A stretch of DNA of 64,000 bases from Kaistia terrae (GTDB taxonomy: Bacteria > Pseudomonadota > Alphaproteobacteria > Rhizobiales > Kaistiaceae): the NCBI RefSeq assembly GCF_026344005.1, contig NZ_JAPKNH010000014.1, positions 32,163 through 96,162 on the forward strand, in the 5' to 3' direction. Shown here one piece after another: positions 10,209 through 20,614 of the stretch (the first letter of the stretch is position 1; each line of letters starts with the position of its first letter). The position numbers were made by a program, and so were the translations under genes. The notes under the pieces were generated by a model that was not told where the DNA came from, did no database searches, and saw only the letters and a list, made by a program, of their open reading frames with translations.

Positions 10209-10235
10209 TCCCGCGCTCCATCCAAGAGGCCGCCG

Positions 10236-11084
<849 letters not shown>

Positions 11085-11129
11085 TTTTTTGGCGCGGCGG
11101 TGGAATCCAGTTTTGCAGGAGTTGACGCT

Positions 11130-12014
11130 ATGAGCATGGAAGATGGATCGCGCCGCAGGCTTGGACGCGGACTTGCCGCTCTCATCGGCGATGTTGGCCA
11201 GGAATCGGCGCCGGTAGATCGCTCGCGCAATTCGCGCCGGGTGCCGATCGAGTACCTGCGTGCCAATCCGCGCAATCCCCGCAAGGCTTTCGAGGAAGCG
11301 GATCTTGCCGATCTGACGGCCTCGATCCGCGAAAAGGGCATCATGCAGCCGATCCTCGTTCGCCCGGTTCCGGGCGGCGGGACGGACGCGTATGAGATCA
11401 TTGCCGGCGAGCGGCGCTGGCGCGCGGCGCAGCGTGCGGCGCTGCATGACGTGCCTGTTATCATCCACGACGTGAATGATCAGGAAGCGCTCGAGCTCGC
11501 GATCATCGAGAACGTCCAGCGCGCCGATCTGAATGCGCTCGAGGAAGCGCTGGGTTACCAGCAGCTGATCGACGAATTCGATTATAGCCAGACGGCGCTG
11601 GCGGACGTGATCGGCAAGAGCCGGCCGCATGTCGCCAACACGCTACGCCTGCTGAAGCTGCCGCCCGCGGTTCAGACCTATCTGCGCGACGGCAAGCTGA
11701 CGGCGGGCCATGCCCGCGCGCTCGTCACCGTAGACAACCCGGAAGCCGTGGCGCAGCGCATCGTCGAGATGGGTCTGACCGTTCGCGACGCTGAGGCGCT
11801 GACGCAGAACGAGCCGAAAAAGGGTGGCGCCCAGCGCGCCGCCAACCGGGCCGAGAAGGACGCGGACACGCGGGCGCTGGAAAAGCTGCTCGGCGACAGC
11901 CTCGGCCTGATGGTGACGATCGACCACAAGTCGAACGGCACCGGCGAGCTGAAGATCCGCTACAAATCGCTGGAACAGCTCGATGAAATTTGCCGGCTGC
12001 TGAAGCGCGAGTAG
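11130..12014 (+). CDS. parB: Chromosome-partitioning protein ParB
   Basis: ParB is the parS-binding CTP-dependent clamp that works with ParA. The short basic N-terminus (SRRRLGRGLAALIGD) contacts ParA. The CTPase domain shows IRPN-type segments and the GERRWRAAQRA motif, followed by the ENVQRADLNALEEA helix-turn-helix segment that reads parS and a C-terminal dimerisation domain ending LLKRE. The start at 11130 has GGAG eight bases upstream and gives 294 aa. An ATG at 11100 in frame would add ten unconserved residues. It converges on holA. Confidence 0.95.
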   Translation: MSMEDGSRRRLGRGLAALIGDVGQESAPVDRSRNSRRVPIEYLRANPRNPRKAFEEADLADLTASIREKGIMQPILVRPVPGGGTDAYEIIAGERRWRAAQRAALHDVPVIIHDVNDQEALELAIIENVQRADLNALEEALGYQQLIDEFDYSQTALADVIGKSRPHVANTLRLLKLPPAVQTYLRDGKLTAGHARALVTVDNPEAVAQRIVEMGLTVRDAEALTQNEPKKGGAQRAANRAEKDADTRALEKLLGDSLGLMVTIDHKSNGTGELKIRYKSLEQLDEICRLLKRE

Positions 12015-12065
12015 CGCTTCGGCATAGGTCCAAATTTCAATCGATCGAGTTAGCCGGCGAACATT

Positions 12066-13097
12066 CTAGCGTCGGACGCGGGCCATCATCGCGACGGAAA
12101 GCAAGGCCTGGGCAATGACTTCGTCGGCTATGTTTGCCTTTAGCCGGCTATCAAAGATCGCCCGATCCAGACGTTCGAGCGCCAGCATCAGCCGATCGGC
12201 CGGCCAGATGCGCAGCTGCTGTTCCAGCTTGCCCTTGCGCTGGAAGAAGATGCCGCCGGCATTGCGCTCGATCGCGGTTGCCGAAGGCACGCCGTCCTCG
12301 ATCGCCGTCTTGATCCGGTGCAGCAGCTGGAAATGACGCAGCGCGGCGTTGGCGACAACAAAAGCCGCCGTGCCGGAGCCGAGGATGCGCCGAAATGCCT
12401 TGTCGAGGCTGCCGGCGTCGCCCAACGCCGCCGCATCGACAGCCTCGTCGGTGGCCGAAGCGCCGGCATCGCCGACCACCGCGCGTACCGCCTCGACATG
12501 GATCGACGGCTCACCCAAGGCATACAGGCAGAGCTTTGCGACTTCGGAGCGGCTGGCGAGCCGGTCGGCGCCAAGCAGGCTGCGCAGCAGCGTGCGGGCG
12601 TCCGGATCCATCTTGAGGCCGGTTGCCTGCAATTCGGAATCGATCATCCGGTCGAGCGCCGCATCATTGTCGGCGTAGCAGGCAAGCGCCGCCGCACCGC
12701 GCGAATTCTCACAGAGCTTTCGGAGGCCGACACCCTTCTTGATGTCGCCAGCCTCCAGGATGATCCAGGCGTCCTGGGGTGGATTGGCGAGCACGGCCTC
12801 GACGGCGGCCTGGATTGGCCGGTTGCCGGCGACCTTGACCCAGATGGCGCGGGAGCCGCCGAACAGGGCGATGGTGTTGGCTTCGTCGGCGAGGCGGCCG
12901 GTGTCGGAAGCAATCTCGGAGGAATCAATCCGGACGAGCGCGAAGGGGTCGTCGCTCTTGCCGAGAATTGTCTTGGCGAAGGCGCTGGCGCGCTCGGAGA
13001 TGAGGCCGGTGTCGCTGCCATGCAGCAGCACGACGCGGATGCCGGGATCCGGCCGGCTCAAAAACCGGTCGGCATCCTGAGGTTTGATCTGGACCAT
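12066..13097 (-). CDS. holA: DNA polymerase III subunit delta
   Basis: HolA is the delta subunit of the clamp loader that opens the beta sliding clamp. The 343-residue reading begins MVQIKPQDADRFLSRPDPGI, matching alphaproteobacterial HolA proteins, with VVLLHGSDTGLISERA and the FALVRIDSSEI block following. The C-terminal collar region shows the VVGDAG and LERLDRAIFDSR segments. The reading could extend upstream 16 codons, but family alignment supports 13097. lptE and leuS lie upstream on the same strand, separated from holA by a palindromic repeat. The leuS-lptE-holA order is typical of the group. Confidence 0.93.
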   Translation of the reverse strand: MVQIKPQDADRFLSRPDPGIRVVLLHGSDTGLISERASAFAKTILGKSDDPFALVRIDSSEIASDTGRLADEANTIALFGGSRAIWVKVAGNRPIQAAVEAVLANPPQDAWIILEAGDIKKGVGLRKLCENSRGAAALACYADNDAALDRMIDSELQATGLKMDPDARTLLRSLLGADRLASRSEVAKLCLYALGEPSIHVEAVRAVVGDAGASATDEAVDAAALGDAGSLDKAFRRILGSGTAAFVVANAALRHFQLLHRIKTAIEDGVPSATAIERNAGGIFFQRKGKLEQQLRIWPADRLMLALERLDRAIFDSRLKANIADEVIAQALLSVAMMARVRR

Positions 13098-13160
13098 GGT
13101 GTTGTCGTCCGGGCCGAAGGCTGTAGAGCGAGATCCATCTGGCAAGAATCCGGCTATTCG

Positions 13161-13281
13161 CCTCTCCCCGAGGGAGAGGTCGGAGCGGAGCTCCGAGTAG
13201 GGGCTTAGGCAACCATCGGGTGAGGCCGTAAACCCTCACCCGCCGGCCTTCGGCCGTCGACCTCTCCCTCAGGGAGAGGTG
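13161..13281. repeat. Palindromic intergenic repeat, family A, copy 1
   Basis: This block of about 120 bp lies between holA and lptE. It is bounded by two CTCTCC...GGAGAG hairpins (13161-13180 and 13261-13280) and contains a stretch ending GTAAACCCTCACCCGCCGGC. The same arrangement recurs at 42297-42420, and one hairpin alone at 17581-17601. Confidence 0.8.
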
Positions 13282-13316
13282 ACAACGGCGTTCGTTCCGT
13301 GCGGCTGCACTTCAGT

Positions 13317-13907
13317 CTAGCTGGACTTGCCCCGGGCCAGCGCCGCGGCGAGGCGAAGCTGGATGTCCTCTGCGACCGATTGCGCCGCGCGGTTCTGGGC
13401 GTCGATCTTGGCACGCTCGTTGGCGAAGGCCTGGTTCGAGCGGTCATAGGAGGCGATGCCGCGGTTCAGCGAACGAAGGATCACCTTGCCGGTGCTGATC
13501 TCCTTCAGCTCGTAGGCAACGGTGACGGTGACCGAATAGGCCGGCGCCGTCTCGTCGCGCTCGAAGCCGAGACGCGCCTCGGAAGAGGTGACGCGCAGCG
13601 ACAGATCATAGAGCGGCGGGGATGCATTGCCGCCGCCGGTGAAGCCGAAAATCAGATTGTTGCGGACTTCCTGGCCGACGCGGTCGCTGACATCCTCGAC
13701 CTGGATCGCCTTCAGGCTGCTCCCGACGTTGGGGCCATTGGCAATCGGCATGTAGACCGGCTGGATGGTGCAGGCAGAGGCCAGCGCGCCAAGCGCGAGG
13801 GCAACAAGGCCGCTCCGCGCCATCCGCGAGATGCCCCCGAACCGAGACTTGCGCGCCGAGGCGGCGACAAGCCGTGCCAAATCCTGTCCGCGATCAGACG
13901 ACGACAT
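13317..13907 (-). CDS. lptE: LPS-assembly lipoprotein LptE
   Basis: LptE plugs and helps assemble the LptD outer-membrane translocon for lipopolysaccharide. A hydrophobic stretch [15 protein letters not shown] ends in a lipobox with Cys46, counted from the start at 13907. Past the cysteine comes IQPVYMP, the usual LptE beginning. A beta-rich LptE domain with [11 protein letters not shown] and a charged C-terminal helix follow. The start at 13907 overlaps the end of leuS by 14 bp, suggesting coupling. A downstream ATG at 13823 would give a shorter signal sequence starting MARSGL and is a real alternative. Confidence 0.88.
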   Translation of the reverse strand: MSSSDRGQDLARLVAASARKSRFGGISRMARSGLVALALGALASACTIQPVYMPIANGPNVGSSLKAIQVEDVSDRVGQEVRNNLIFGFTGGGNASPPLYDLSLRVTSSEARLGFERDETAPAYSVTVTVAYELKEISTGKVILRSLNRGIASYDRSNQAFANERAKIDAQNRAAQSVAEDIQLRLAAALARGKSS

Positions 13908-16527
13908 TGACGATCCTCTTCGGCACGATGACGATCTTGCGGGGGACGCGGCCTTCGAGCGCCTTGATGACGCCATCGAGCGCCAGCGTGGCCGCTTCGA
14001 TCTCAGTTTCGGATGCGGTTGCCGAGATTGTCAATTCGGCGCGCTTCTTGCCGTTGATCTGGATCGGCAGAACGAGCTGATCCTCGACCAGCAGGGCAGC
14101 GTCGACGACGGGCCAGGGCGCTTCGGCCGCCAGCCCTTCGCGACCGAGCACGATCCAGCATTCCTCGGCGAGGTGCGGGATCATCGGGCCGATGGCAGCC
14201 ACCAGGAACGTCGCCGCTTCGCGCAGCGCGAAGGCGAGATCGTCGGCAGGCTTTTCGCCGCTCGTTTCGGCGTTCTTGCGGGCGCTCGAAATTGCTTCGG
14301 CAAATACGTTGGCAAAGCCGTGGATGCGGGCGACGGCGACGTTGAAACGCAGCCGGTCGATGTCGTCCTCGACATGGGCCGCCAGCTTGTGCGTCGCGCG
14401 GCGCAGCGCATCGGCTTCCGGGCCGATAGCGTCGGGCTTGGCCTGGCCGGCTTCGGAAAGCTCGACCGCCTCGCCGACCAGACGCCAGAGGCGCTGGGTG
14501 AAGCGCCATGCGCCCTCGATGCCGGCTTCCGTCCATTCGCTGTCGCGCTCGGGCGGGGTGTCGGAAAGCATGAACCAGCGGGCGCAGTCGACGCCATAGG
14601 TGTCGGCGACCACTTCCGGCGGCACGACATTCTTCTTCGACTTCGACATCTTCTCCGGCGGGCCGACCGTGACCGGCTCTTCGGTGCCGATCTTGACGGA
14701 GGTGCCGTCGGCGCGCTTCTCGACCTCTTCCGGGAACAGCCACTTGCCGGCCGAATCCTTGTAGGTCTCGTGCACGATCATGCCCTGGGTGAAGAGACCC
14801 GCGAAGGGCTCCTTCACCGAGACGCGTCCCGTGTGTTCCAGAGCGCGGGTAAAGAAGCGCGAATAGAGCAGGTGCAGGATCGCGTGCTCGATGCCGCCAA
14901 TATATTGATCGACCGGCAGCCACTGATCGGCGGCTTCCTGGCTCAGGGCGGCTTCGCCGGGCGTGCTGGCGAAGCGGGCGAAATACCAGGACGAATCGAC
15001 GAACGTGTCCATCGTATCCGTCTCGCGCGTCGCCGCCTCGCCGCAGTTCGGGCATTTGACGTGCTTCCACGTCGCGTGCCGATCCAGCGGATTGCCGGGC
15101 TGGTCGAAGGTGACGTCGTCCGGCAGCTTGACTGGCAGGTCCGCCTTCGGCACCGCGACCGGGCCGCAGCTCGGGCAATGGATGATGGGGATCGGGCAAC
15201 CCCAATAGCGCTGGCGCGAGATGCCCCAGTCGCGCAGGCGGAAATTGACTTGGCGCTTGGCCTGCGGCGCATTGCCGAGCAACTGGCCTTCGAGGCGCAG
15301 CGCCACGGCTTCCTTGGCCTCGGGGATGGACATGCCGTTCATGAAATCGGAACGGAACAGCGTGCCGTCATCGGTATAGGCGACGTCGCCGACATTGAAT
15401 GTCAGCGAGTCCGCACCTTCCGGCAGGACGACGGCCTGAACCGGCAGGTCATATTTGCGGGCAAAGTCGAGATCGCGCTGATCATGCGCCGGGCAGCCGA
15501 AGACGGCGCCGGTGCCATAATCCATCAGGATGAAGTTGGCGACATAGACCGGCAGGTACCAGCCCGGCACCAGCGGGTGCTTGGCGCGGATGCCGGTATC
15601 AAAGCCCTTCTTTTCCTGCGTCTCGATCGCTTCGGCCGAGGTGCCGGTACGGCCGCATTCGACGATGAAGTCGGCCAGCGCCGGATTGTTTTCAGCGACC
15701 TTGGCGGCGAGGGGATGGTTGGCGGCGATGGCGACGAAGGAAGCGCCATAGAGCGTATCCGGACGGGTCGTGTAGACCTCGATCTCGGTCTCGCCGGTCG
15801 GGGCGGAAATTGCGTCGAGGCCGAAGCGGACCATCAGGCCCTCGGAACGGCCGATCCAGTTCTTCTGCATCAGCCGGACCTTGTCCGGCCAGCGCTCGAG
15901 TTCGTCCAAGGCGCCGAGCAGCTCTTCAGCAAACTCGGTGATCTTGAAGAACCACTGCGACAGCTTGCGTCGCTCGACGAGCGCGCCCGAACGCCAGCCG
16001 CGACCGTCGATCACCTGCTCATTGGCGAGCACGGTGTTGTCGATCGGATCCCAATTGACCTCGCTCTCCTTGCGATAGGTCAGGTTGGCCGCGAAGAAGT
16101 CGGTGAAGATACGCTGCTGTTCGGCGTAATAGGACGGATCGCAGGTGGCGATCTCGCGACTCCAGTCGAGCGACAGGCCGAGCAGCTTCAGCTGCGCCTT
16201 CATCGTCTCGATGTTTTCGTACGTCCAGATCTTCGGATGGCTGTTGCGCTCGATGGCGGCGTTTTCCGCCGGCAGGCCGAACGCATCCCAGCCCATCGGA
16301 TGCAGGACATTGAAGCCCTTCATCCGCTTGAATCGGGCCACCACGTCGCCCATCACATAATTGCGGCCATGGCCGATATGGATGCGTCCAGACGGGTAGG
16401 GGAACATCTCGAGCACGTAGTATTTCGGACGCGGATCGTCGTTCTTCGTCTCGAAAATGTTTTGTTCGGCCCAGACACGCTGCCAGCGCGGTTCGGCATC
16501 CCGAGGGTTGTAGCGTTCTATGGCCAT
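13894..16527 (-). CDS. leuS: Leucyl-tRNA synthetase
   Basis: This class I aminoacyl-tRNA synthetase charges tRNA-Leu. The 877-residue reading starts [16 protein letters not shown]. It carries the HIGH-type motif [12 protein letters not shown] near residue 50, the large CP1 editing domain, a zinc-like CPSC/CPNC region in the catalytic domain and the KMSKSKKN signature. Twenty-nine further in-frame codons exist upstream of 16527 but are not family-like. It is followed by lptE with overlapping ends. Confidence 0.97.
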   Translation of the reverse strand: MAIERYNPRDAEPRWQRVWAEQNIFETKNDDPRPKYYVLEMFPYPSGRIHIGHGRNYVMGDVVARFKRMKGFNVLHPMGWDAFGLPAENAAIERNSHPKIWTYENIETMKAQLKLLGLSLDWSREIATCDPSYYAEQQRIFTDFFAANLTYRKESEVNWDPIDNTVLANEQVIDGRGWRSGALVERRKLSQWFFKITEFAEELLGALDELERWPDKVRLMQKNWIGRSEGLMVRFGLDAISAPTGETEIEVYTTRPDTLYGASFVAIAANHPLAAKVAENNPALADFIVECGRTGTSAEAIETQEKKGFDTGIRAKHPLVPGWYLPVYVANFILMDYGTGAVFGCPAHDQRDLDFARKYDLPVQAVVLPEGADSLTFNVGDVAYTDDGTLFRSDFMNGMSIPEAKEAVALRLEGQLLGNAPQAKRQVNFRLRDWGISRQRYWGCPIPIIHCPSCGPVAVPKADLPVKLPDDVTFDQPGNPLDRHATWKHVKCPNCGEAATRETDTMDTFVDSSWYFARFASTPGEAALSQEAADQWLPVDQYIGGIEHAILHLLYSRFFTRALEHTGRVSVKEPFAGLFTQGMIVHETYKDSAGKWLFPEEVEKRADGTSVKIGTEEPVTVGPPEKMSKSKKNVVPPEVVADTYGVDCARWFMLSDTPPERDSEWTEAGIEGAWRFTQRLWRLVGEAVELSEAGQAKPDAIGPEADALRRATHKLAAHVEDDIDRLRFNVAVARIHGFANVFAEAISSARKNAETSGEKPADDLAFALREAATFLVAAIGPMIPHLAEECWIVLGREGLAAEAPWPVVDAALLVEDQLVLPIQINGKKRAELTISATASETEIEAATLALDGVIKALEGRVPRKIVIVPKRIVNVVV

Positions 16528-16820
16528 GGTCCGTCGTCGAAAAGAGTGGGAAAAGGGCGACGAATGCCGCCGGAACAGGGTGCGACCTTCACCAGAAACG
16601 CGCCGTCCGGTCAACCGCTATCGCTGCCGCAGGCGTCGAGGCGGGCGTTCGGGCCGCCTTCGGTCGGTTGAGCGCCACCGCCCGCCATGCTAGGCGCAGC
16701 AACATTCTGGAGCCTTTCCCTGTTTCAACGAACGGCGTAACGCTCTCATCCCTTGCAGGACCGCGCTTTCCTCACGCGAACCGCGTCCCTGCGCTCGAAA
16801 ACGCTCCAGCTGGAGGCGAC

Positions 16821-17552
16821 ATGCCCGATCTCAAGCCCGATGATGTCCAGTCCCGGCTGGCTTCCGTCCTCGCCCGCATAAGGGACAAGGAAGTGCAATC
16901 CGGCCGCCAGCCGGGTTCGGCCCAGCTGATCGCCGTGTCGAAGACCTTCGATGTCGACGAGATTCGTCCCGTCATCGCCGCCGGCCAGCGCCGCTTTGGC
17001 GAAAACCGGGTGCAGGAGGCGCAGGCCAAGTGGCCGCTGCTGCGCGAAATGGCGGACGATATCGAGCTGCATTTGATCGGCCCGCTGCAATCGAACAAGG
17101 CGAAGGAAGCCATCGCGCTTTTCGACGCGATCCATACGGTCGATCGCGACAAGATCGCAGGCGCGCTGGCCGACGAGATTGCCAAGCAGGGCCGGACACC
17201 AAAACTGTTCGTGCAGGTGAATACCGGGCTGGAGCCGCAAAAGGCTGGCATTGCGCCGCGTGAGGCGGCCGAATTCGTCGAGCGTTGCCGCACGGTGCAT
17301 GGGCTCACGATTGGCGGGCTGATGTGCATTCCGCCGGCCGGCGAAGCGGCAGGACCGCATTTCGCGCTGCTGGCCAAGATGGCGGCCGAGATCGGCGTGG
17401 AAAATCTCTCCATGGGCATGAGCGGCGATTTCGAAACGGCAATTGCTTTTGGCGCGACGCATGTGCGCGTCGGCGGCGCGATCTTTGGCTCACGCCCGCC
17501 GGTGGTGACGGAGCCCGTCGCGCCTGTGGTCCCGGAAGAGCCTGCGGCCTGA
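16821..17552 (+). CDS. YggS-family pyridoxal-phosphate homeostasis protein
   Basis: The YggS/PLPBP family binds PLP without known catalysis and buffers PLP and amino-acid metabolism. The single alanine-racemase-like barrel begins MPDLKPDDVQSRL. The PLP lysine is Lys41 in LIAVSKTF, with RFGENRVQEAQAKW, HLIGPLQSNKA and SMGMSGDFETAI further on. The start at 16821 is preceded by GGAGG at good spacing and gives 243 aa. It stands alone, divergent from leuS. Confidence 0.94.
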   Translation: MPDLKPDDVQSRLASVLARIRDKEVQSGRQPGSAQLIAVSKTFDVDEIRPVIAAGQRRFGENRVQEAQAKWPLLREMADDIELHLIGPLQSNKAKEAIALFDAIHTVDRDKIAGALADEIAKQGRTPKLFVQVNTGLEPQKAGIAPREAAEFVERCRTVHGLTIGGLMCIPPAGEAAGPHFALLAKMAAEIGVENLSMGMSGDFETAIAFGATHVRVGGAIFGSRPPVVTEPVAPVVPEEPAA

Positions 17553-17580
17553 TCTGTCACCTGGTGATGCTGCTTCGTTA

Positions 17581-17601
17581 CCTCTCCCTCAGGGAGAGGT
17601 G
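17581..17601. repeat. Family A hairpin, partial copy
   Basis: A single hairpin, CCTCTCCCTCAGGGAGAGGT, is identical to the right-hand hairpin of the family A copy at 13261-13280. It sits just after the YggS gene and may act as a transcript end. Confidence 0.7.
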
Positions 17602-17650
17602 AAAGAAGGAGGATCGCAAGGCGATCCGGCAGTTCTGCCAGACACACCCT

Positions 17651-17784
17651 CCATCATCCTGAGGGGCTTTCGCAGAAAGCCGTCTCGAAGGACGCAGGGC
17701 CGGTGTGCCATCTGCCCGGCAAGATGCGTTGCATGACCGTCCTGCGCCCTTCGAGACGGCCCTTCGGGCCCCTCAGGATGTTGA
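17651..17784. repeat. Palindromic intergenic repeat, family B, copy 1
   Basis: Inverted ends CATCATCCTGAGGGGC and GCCCCTCAGGATG enclose a centre with CCGTCTCGAAGGAC and its partner CCTTCGAGACGG. The whole could fold into a long hairpin. Together with the partial family A hairpin it occupies most of the 261-bp gap between two convergent genes. Confidence 0.8.
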
Positions 17785-17813
17785 GGGTGGTGTGCTGCAG
17801 CTTGGCAGGGGAG

Positions 17814-18386
17814 CTACCTTACCTCGATCGCCGCGCCGCGCCGGAGACGTTTTAGAACTCGGCGCATGTCGGAGAGGTGGACGGCGACGCAGCCCTCGGT
17901 CGGCGTAAAGCCAGGCCGCGCCAGATGGAAGAAAATGGCGCTGCCGCGGCCCTGGCTGCGGCGCGAGATGTTCCAGTCGAGAATGACGACGACATCATAG
18001 AGAGAATCGTCGCGCCACATCGTTTCCGAGCTGGCCGGATAGGGCCGGCAAACGGGGCGGTTGTAGTTGCGGTCGCCGACGGCGTCGCACCAGCCATCCG
18101 AGGCGCGTGTCGCCCGCAGCGGCAGATTCGTCGTCGGGCGAAGAACCCGGTCGGCGCGATAGCGGATGTCGAGCAGCCGATAGCGGCCGGCGGGGGTACC
18201 GCCATCGCCTTCGCGCTTGTTGTGGGTGATGCCGGAGCGACCCAGCGCGCATGGCACGCGCAGGCTGCCTATCCGCAGTATGCCCTTTGTTGGTGCGCCG
18301 GGCCGGGCCTGAACGAACAAGGTCTGCCGTCCGCGAGGCGCGCGAAGGCGTGTTGCGGCATTTGAAGGAGATGTTTCGTAAGACAA
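17814..18386 (-). CDS. L,D-transpeptidase (YkuD domain)
   Basis: This 190-residue YkuD-fold protein has the family pattern of a His followed by SxGC or TEGC. Here FHLARPGFTPTEGCVAV lies near residues 153-169, with the putative catalytic Cys in TEGC. GDGGTPAGRYRLLDI near residue 60 is also typical. Such enzymes form 3-3 crosslinks or attach lipoproteins to peptidoglycan. I see no signal peptide, as in other short COG3786 members, so export is unexplained. It diverges from the response-regulator gene across about 130 bp. Confidence 0.87.
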   Translation of the reverse strand: MSYETSPSNAATRLRAPRGRQTLFVQARPGAPTKGILRIGSLRVPCALGRSGITHNKREGDGGTPAGRYRLLDIRYRADRVLRPTTNLPLRATRASDGWCDAVGDRNYNRPVCRPYPASSETMWRDDSLYDVVVILDWNISRRSQGRGSAIFFHLARPGFTPTEGCVAVHLSDMRRVLKRLRRGAAIEVR

Positions 18387-18518
18387 GTACCGCTCTTTCC
18401 GGAAACGCGCCGCTTCTTGCGCCGCACCGTGATTGAGGTCTAAACCTTAGTCGACCGAATTAGAAACGCACCTCGGATACTGCCACGAAACCCGAGGAAA
18501 CCGTCAGGGGCAAGCGCA

Positions 18519-19202
18519 ATGGCTGCACGGCGAATTCTGGTCGTCGATGACGACGATCTGCTGCGCGAAAGTCTGGTCGAGCAATTGTCACTCTACGAAG
18601 AGTTCGAGCTGATGGACGAGGGGACGGCCACCAAGGGCGTCCAGCGCGCCCGGGCCGAACCGACCGACCTGTTGATCATGGATGTCGGCCTGCCCGACAT
18701 GGACGGGCGCGAAGCGGTAAAACTGCTGCGCAAGGGCGGCTTCAAGGCGCCCATCATCATGCTGACCGGGCATGATTCCGAATCCGACACCATTTTGGGT
18801 CTGGAAGCCGGTGCCAACGACTATGTGACGAAGCCGTTCCGGTTCGCCGTGCTGCTGGCCCGCATCCGCGCGCAGCTGCGCCAGTTCGAGCAGAGCGAAG
18901 ACGCCACCTTCACCATCGGCCGCTACACGTTCCGCCCCAGCGCCAAGCTGCTGCTCGACGAGCGCGGCCAGAAGATCCGTCTCACCGAAAAGGAGACGTC
19001 GATCCTGAAATTCCTCTATCGCGCCGGCGAGAAGGTGGTCGGCCGTGATATCCTGCTGCATGAAGTCTGGGGATATAATTCCGGCGTCACGACGCACACG
19101 CTCGAAACTCATATCTATCGCCTCAGGCAGAAAATCGAACGTGAGCCGTCGATTGCGGAACTTCTCGTGACCGAAGCGGGCGGATACAAACTGGTTCCAT
19201 GA
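18519..19202 (+). CDS. OmpR/PhoB-family response regulator
   Basis: This two-component DNA-binding regulator has 227 residues. The receiver domain has the acidic pocket DDDD near residues 10-13, phospho-acceptor Asp55 (IMDVGLPD), the Thr switch in IIMLTGHDSES and Lys in VTKPFR. The C-terminal winged helix shows LTEKETSILKFLYR and THTLETHIYRLRQKIE. No histidine kinase is adjacent. A single-domain cyclic-nucleotide-binding gene follows closely on the same strand. It differs from CtrA in its N-terminus. Its targets are unknown. Confidence 0.9.
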   Translation: MAARRILVVDDDDLLRESLVEQLSLYEEFELMDEGTATKGVQRARAEPTDLLIMDVGLPDMDGREAVKLLRKGGFKAPIIMLTGHDSESDTILGLEAGANDYVTKPFRFAVLLARIRAQLRQFEQSEDATFTIGRYTFRPSAKLLLDERGQKIRLTEKETSILKFLYRAGEKVVGRDILLHEVWGYNSGVTTHTLETHIYRLRQKIEREPSIAELLVTEAGGYKLVP

Positions 19203-19254
19203 TACAGGTTGTTTGTATGCTGCTTCGATCGCGGCTCGGAGCAGGAATGTCGGC

Positions 19255-19734
19255 GTGACGCTTGAACAGGATATAGCCCTTCTCTCGACGGTGCCGCTCT
19301 TCGCGGAGCTGGCGACGGATCATTTGCGGCTGATCGCCTTCAGCGCGACGCGGCTGGAATTGCCGGCGGGGCGCGTGCTGTTTCGGGGCGACAGCAAGGC
19401 ATTGTCCGGCTTTGTTGTGATGTCGGGCGAGATCGAAATGTCGGTCGGCCACGGCGAGACGCTCAAGCAGCTCGGCGTTTACGGTCCCGGTACGCTTCTG
19501 GGCGAGGTGGCGCTGTTCATCGAAACACGCCGGCCGGCGACCGCGACCGCCGCCGGCGACGCGCTGGTGATCGAGATCGACCGCACGCTGATGCGCCGTA
19601 TCCTGACGGAATATCCCGACGTGGCCGCGCGGATGCACACGCGCATCGCCGACCAGCTGATGGAAACCGTCCACGAGCTTGGCGGTCTGGAAGCCAGGCT
19701 CGACAGCGGCCCCGACGCTGCCGGGAACCGCTAG
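19255..19734 (+). CDS. Stand-alone cyclic-nucleotide-binding-domain protein
   Basis: A single cNMP-binding domain spans about 10-125, with LSTVPLFAELATDHLRLIAF, the GEIEMSV core and a phosphate-binding-cassette-like GTLLGEVALFIETRRPATAT segment. No Crp-type helix-turn-helix follows; the protein ends in a short helix. I chose the GTG at 19255 because AGGAA stands just upstream; an ATG at 19213 would add 14 residues without a ribosome site. It lies 52 bp after the response regulator, so the two are probably co-expressed. Ligand and effector are unknown. Confidence 0.8.
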   Translation: MTLEQDIALLSTVPLFAELATDHLRLIAFSATRLELPAGRVLFRGDSKALSGFVVMSGEIEMSVGHGETLKQLGVYGPGTLLGEVALFIETRRPATATAAGDALVIEIDRTLMRRILTEYPDVAARMHTRIADQLMETVHELGGLEARLDSGPDAAGNR

Positions 19735-19758
19735 CAGCCCCGGACGGGGCTTCGCGCT

Positions 19759-20550
19759 TCAATCCAGTATCGAGCCGCAGGTCAAATTCGCCAGCGCGCC
19801 GGTCATGGCGCCGGCCCTATCCGAGGCGACGAAGGCGGCATAGTCCGCTACCTGTTCCAGCTTCGGCAGCCGGCCAAGCAGCGTATCCTGCCTGGCATGC
19901 TGTTCGATCCACGCGTCCGTCGTCGTGCCCAAACGCCGCGTCATGTCGTCGAATAGCCCCTGCGTATAGGAAAGCGGGATCGCGTCGGGGATGGCATCCG
20001 AGCGCAGGCAGATCACCCGTATGCCCGAACCACCCAGTTCCACCGCCAGCAGCCGCGAAAACGTCTCGACCGCGCCGCAGGCGACGCCATGGCCGAGGAA
20101 GCCCGGACTGGTAATGCGCGATCCGGGCGCGGTCAGCGTCAGGATCACGCCGCTCCCCTTCATGTGCCGCGCCACCGCTTTCGCGGTGACGAAATTGGTG
20201 CGGAGATTGTCCGTGATGACATGCATGAACTCGTCAACGCCGACCTCTGCCATTGGCCGACCCTGGGTGTGGACGATGCTGACGGCGTTGAGCGCAACGT
20301 CGATCCCGCCCGCCTGGGTGGCGACACGGTCGGCATGGTCGCGGACGGCCTTCTCGTCCAGCGCGTCGACAATTTCGACATGCACCTGGCCGCCTTCGGC
20401 ACGGATATCGGCGGCGACGCGCTCGAGCCGCTCCAGCGTCCGGCCGGCGAGGAAGATCTCGGCTCCCTCGCGGGCGAAGGTGCGGGCGGTCGCGCCGCCA
20501 ATGGCGCCGCCGCCGCCATAGATCACGGCAATCTTGTCTTTGAGCAGCAT
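19759..20550 (-). CDS. Short-chain dehydrogenase/reductase-like protein with degenerate active site
   Basis: This 263-residue Rossmann protein of the SDR superfamily has the nucleotide motif GGGGAIGGATA near residue 12, an AGR segment that would favour NADP and an NAVS segment. Where the catalytic YxxxK is expected, before LLAVEL, the sequence is GHGVACGAVETF. Aligned by the following AVEL it puts His for Tyr and Cys for Lys. The usual catalytic Ser region also reads LTLTAPGS. It may be a binding protein or use altered chemistry. Substrate is unknown. It lies downstream of the SRPBCC/ArsR pair. Confidence 0.82.
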   Translation of the reverse strand: MLLKDKIAVIYGGGGAIGGATARTFAREGAEIFLAGRTLERLERVAADIRAEGGQVHVEIVDALDEKAVRDHADRVATQAGGIDVALNAVSIVHTQGRPMAEVGVDEFMHVITDNLRTNFVTAKAVARHMKGSGVILTLTAPGSRITSPGFLGHGVACGAVETFSRLLAVELGGSGIRVICLRSDAIPDAIPLSYTQGLFDDMTRRLGTTTDAWIEQHARQDTLLGRLPKLEQVADYAAFVASDRAGAMTGALANLTCGSILD

Positions 20551-20614
20551 GACAGCCTCCCTGGCTGGAAGTGATGGAATGCAGTTCGTCGGCAGTGTGG
20601 GGGCTGGCGTTCGC

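Noticed and set aside
13765..16671. A long open frame opposite leuS (968 codons)
   Set aside because: It is antisense to a clear leucyl-tRNA synthetase; the codon pattern and sequence have no family resemblance. Such frames arise in GC-rich DNA.
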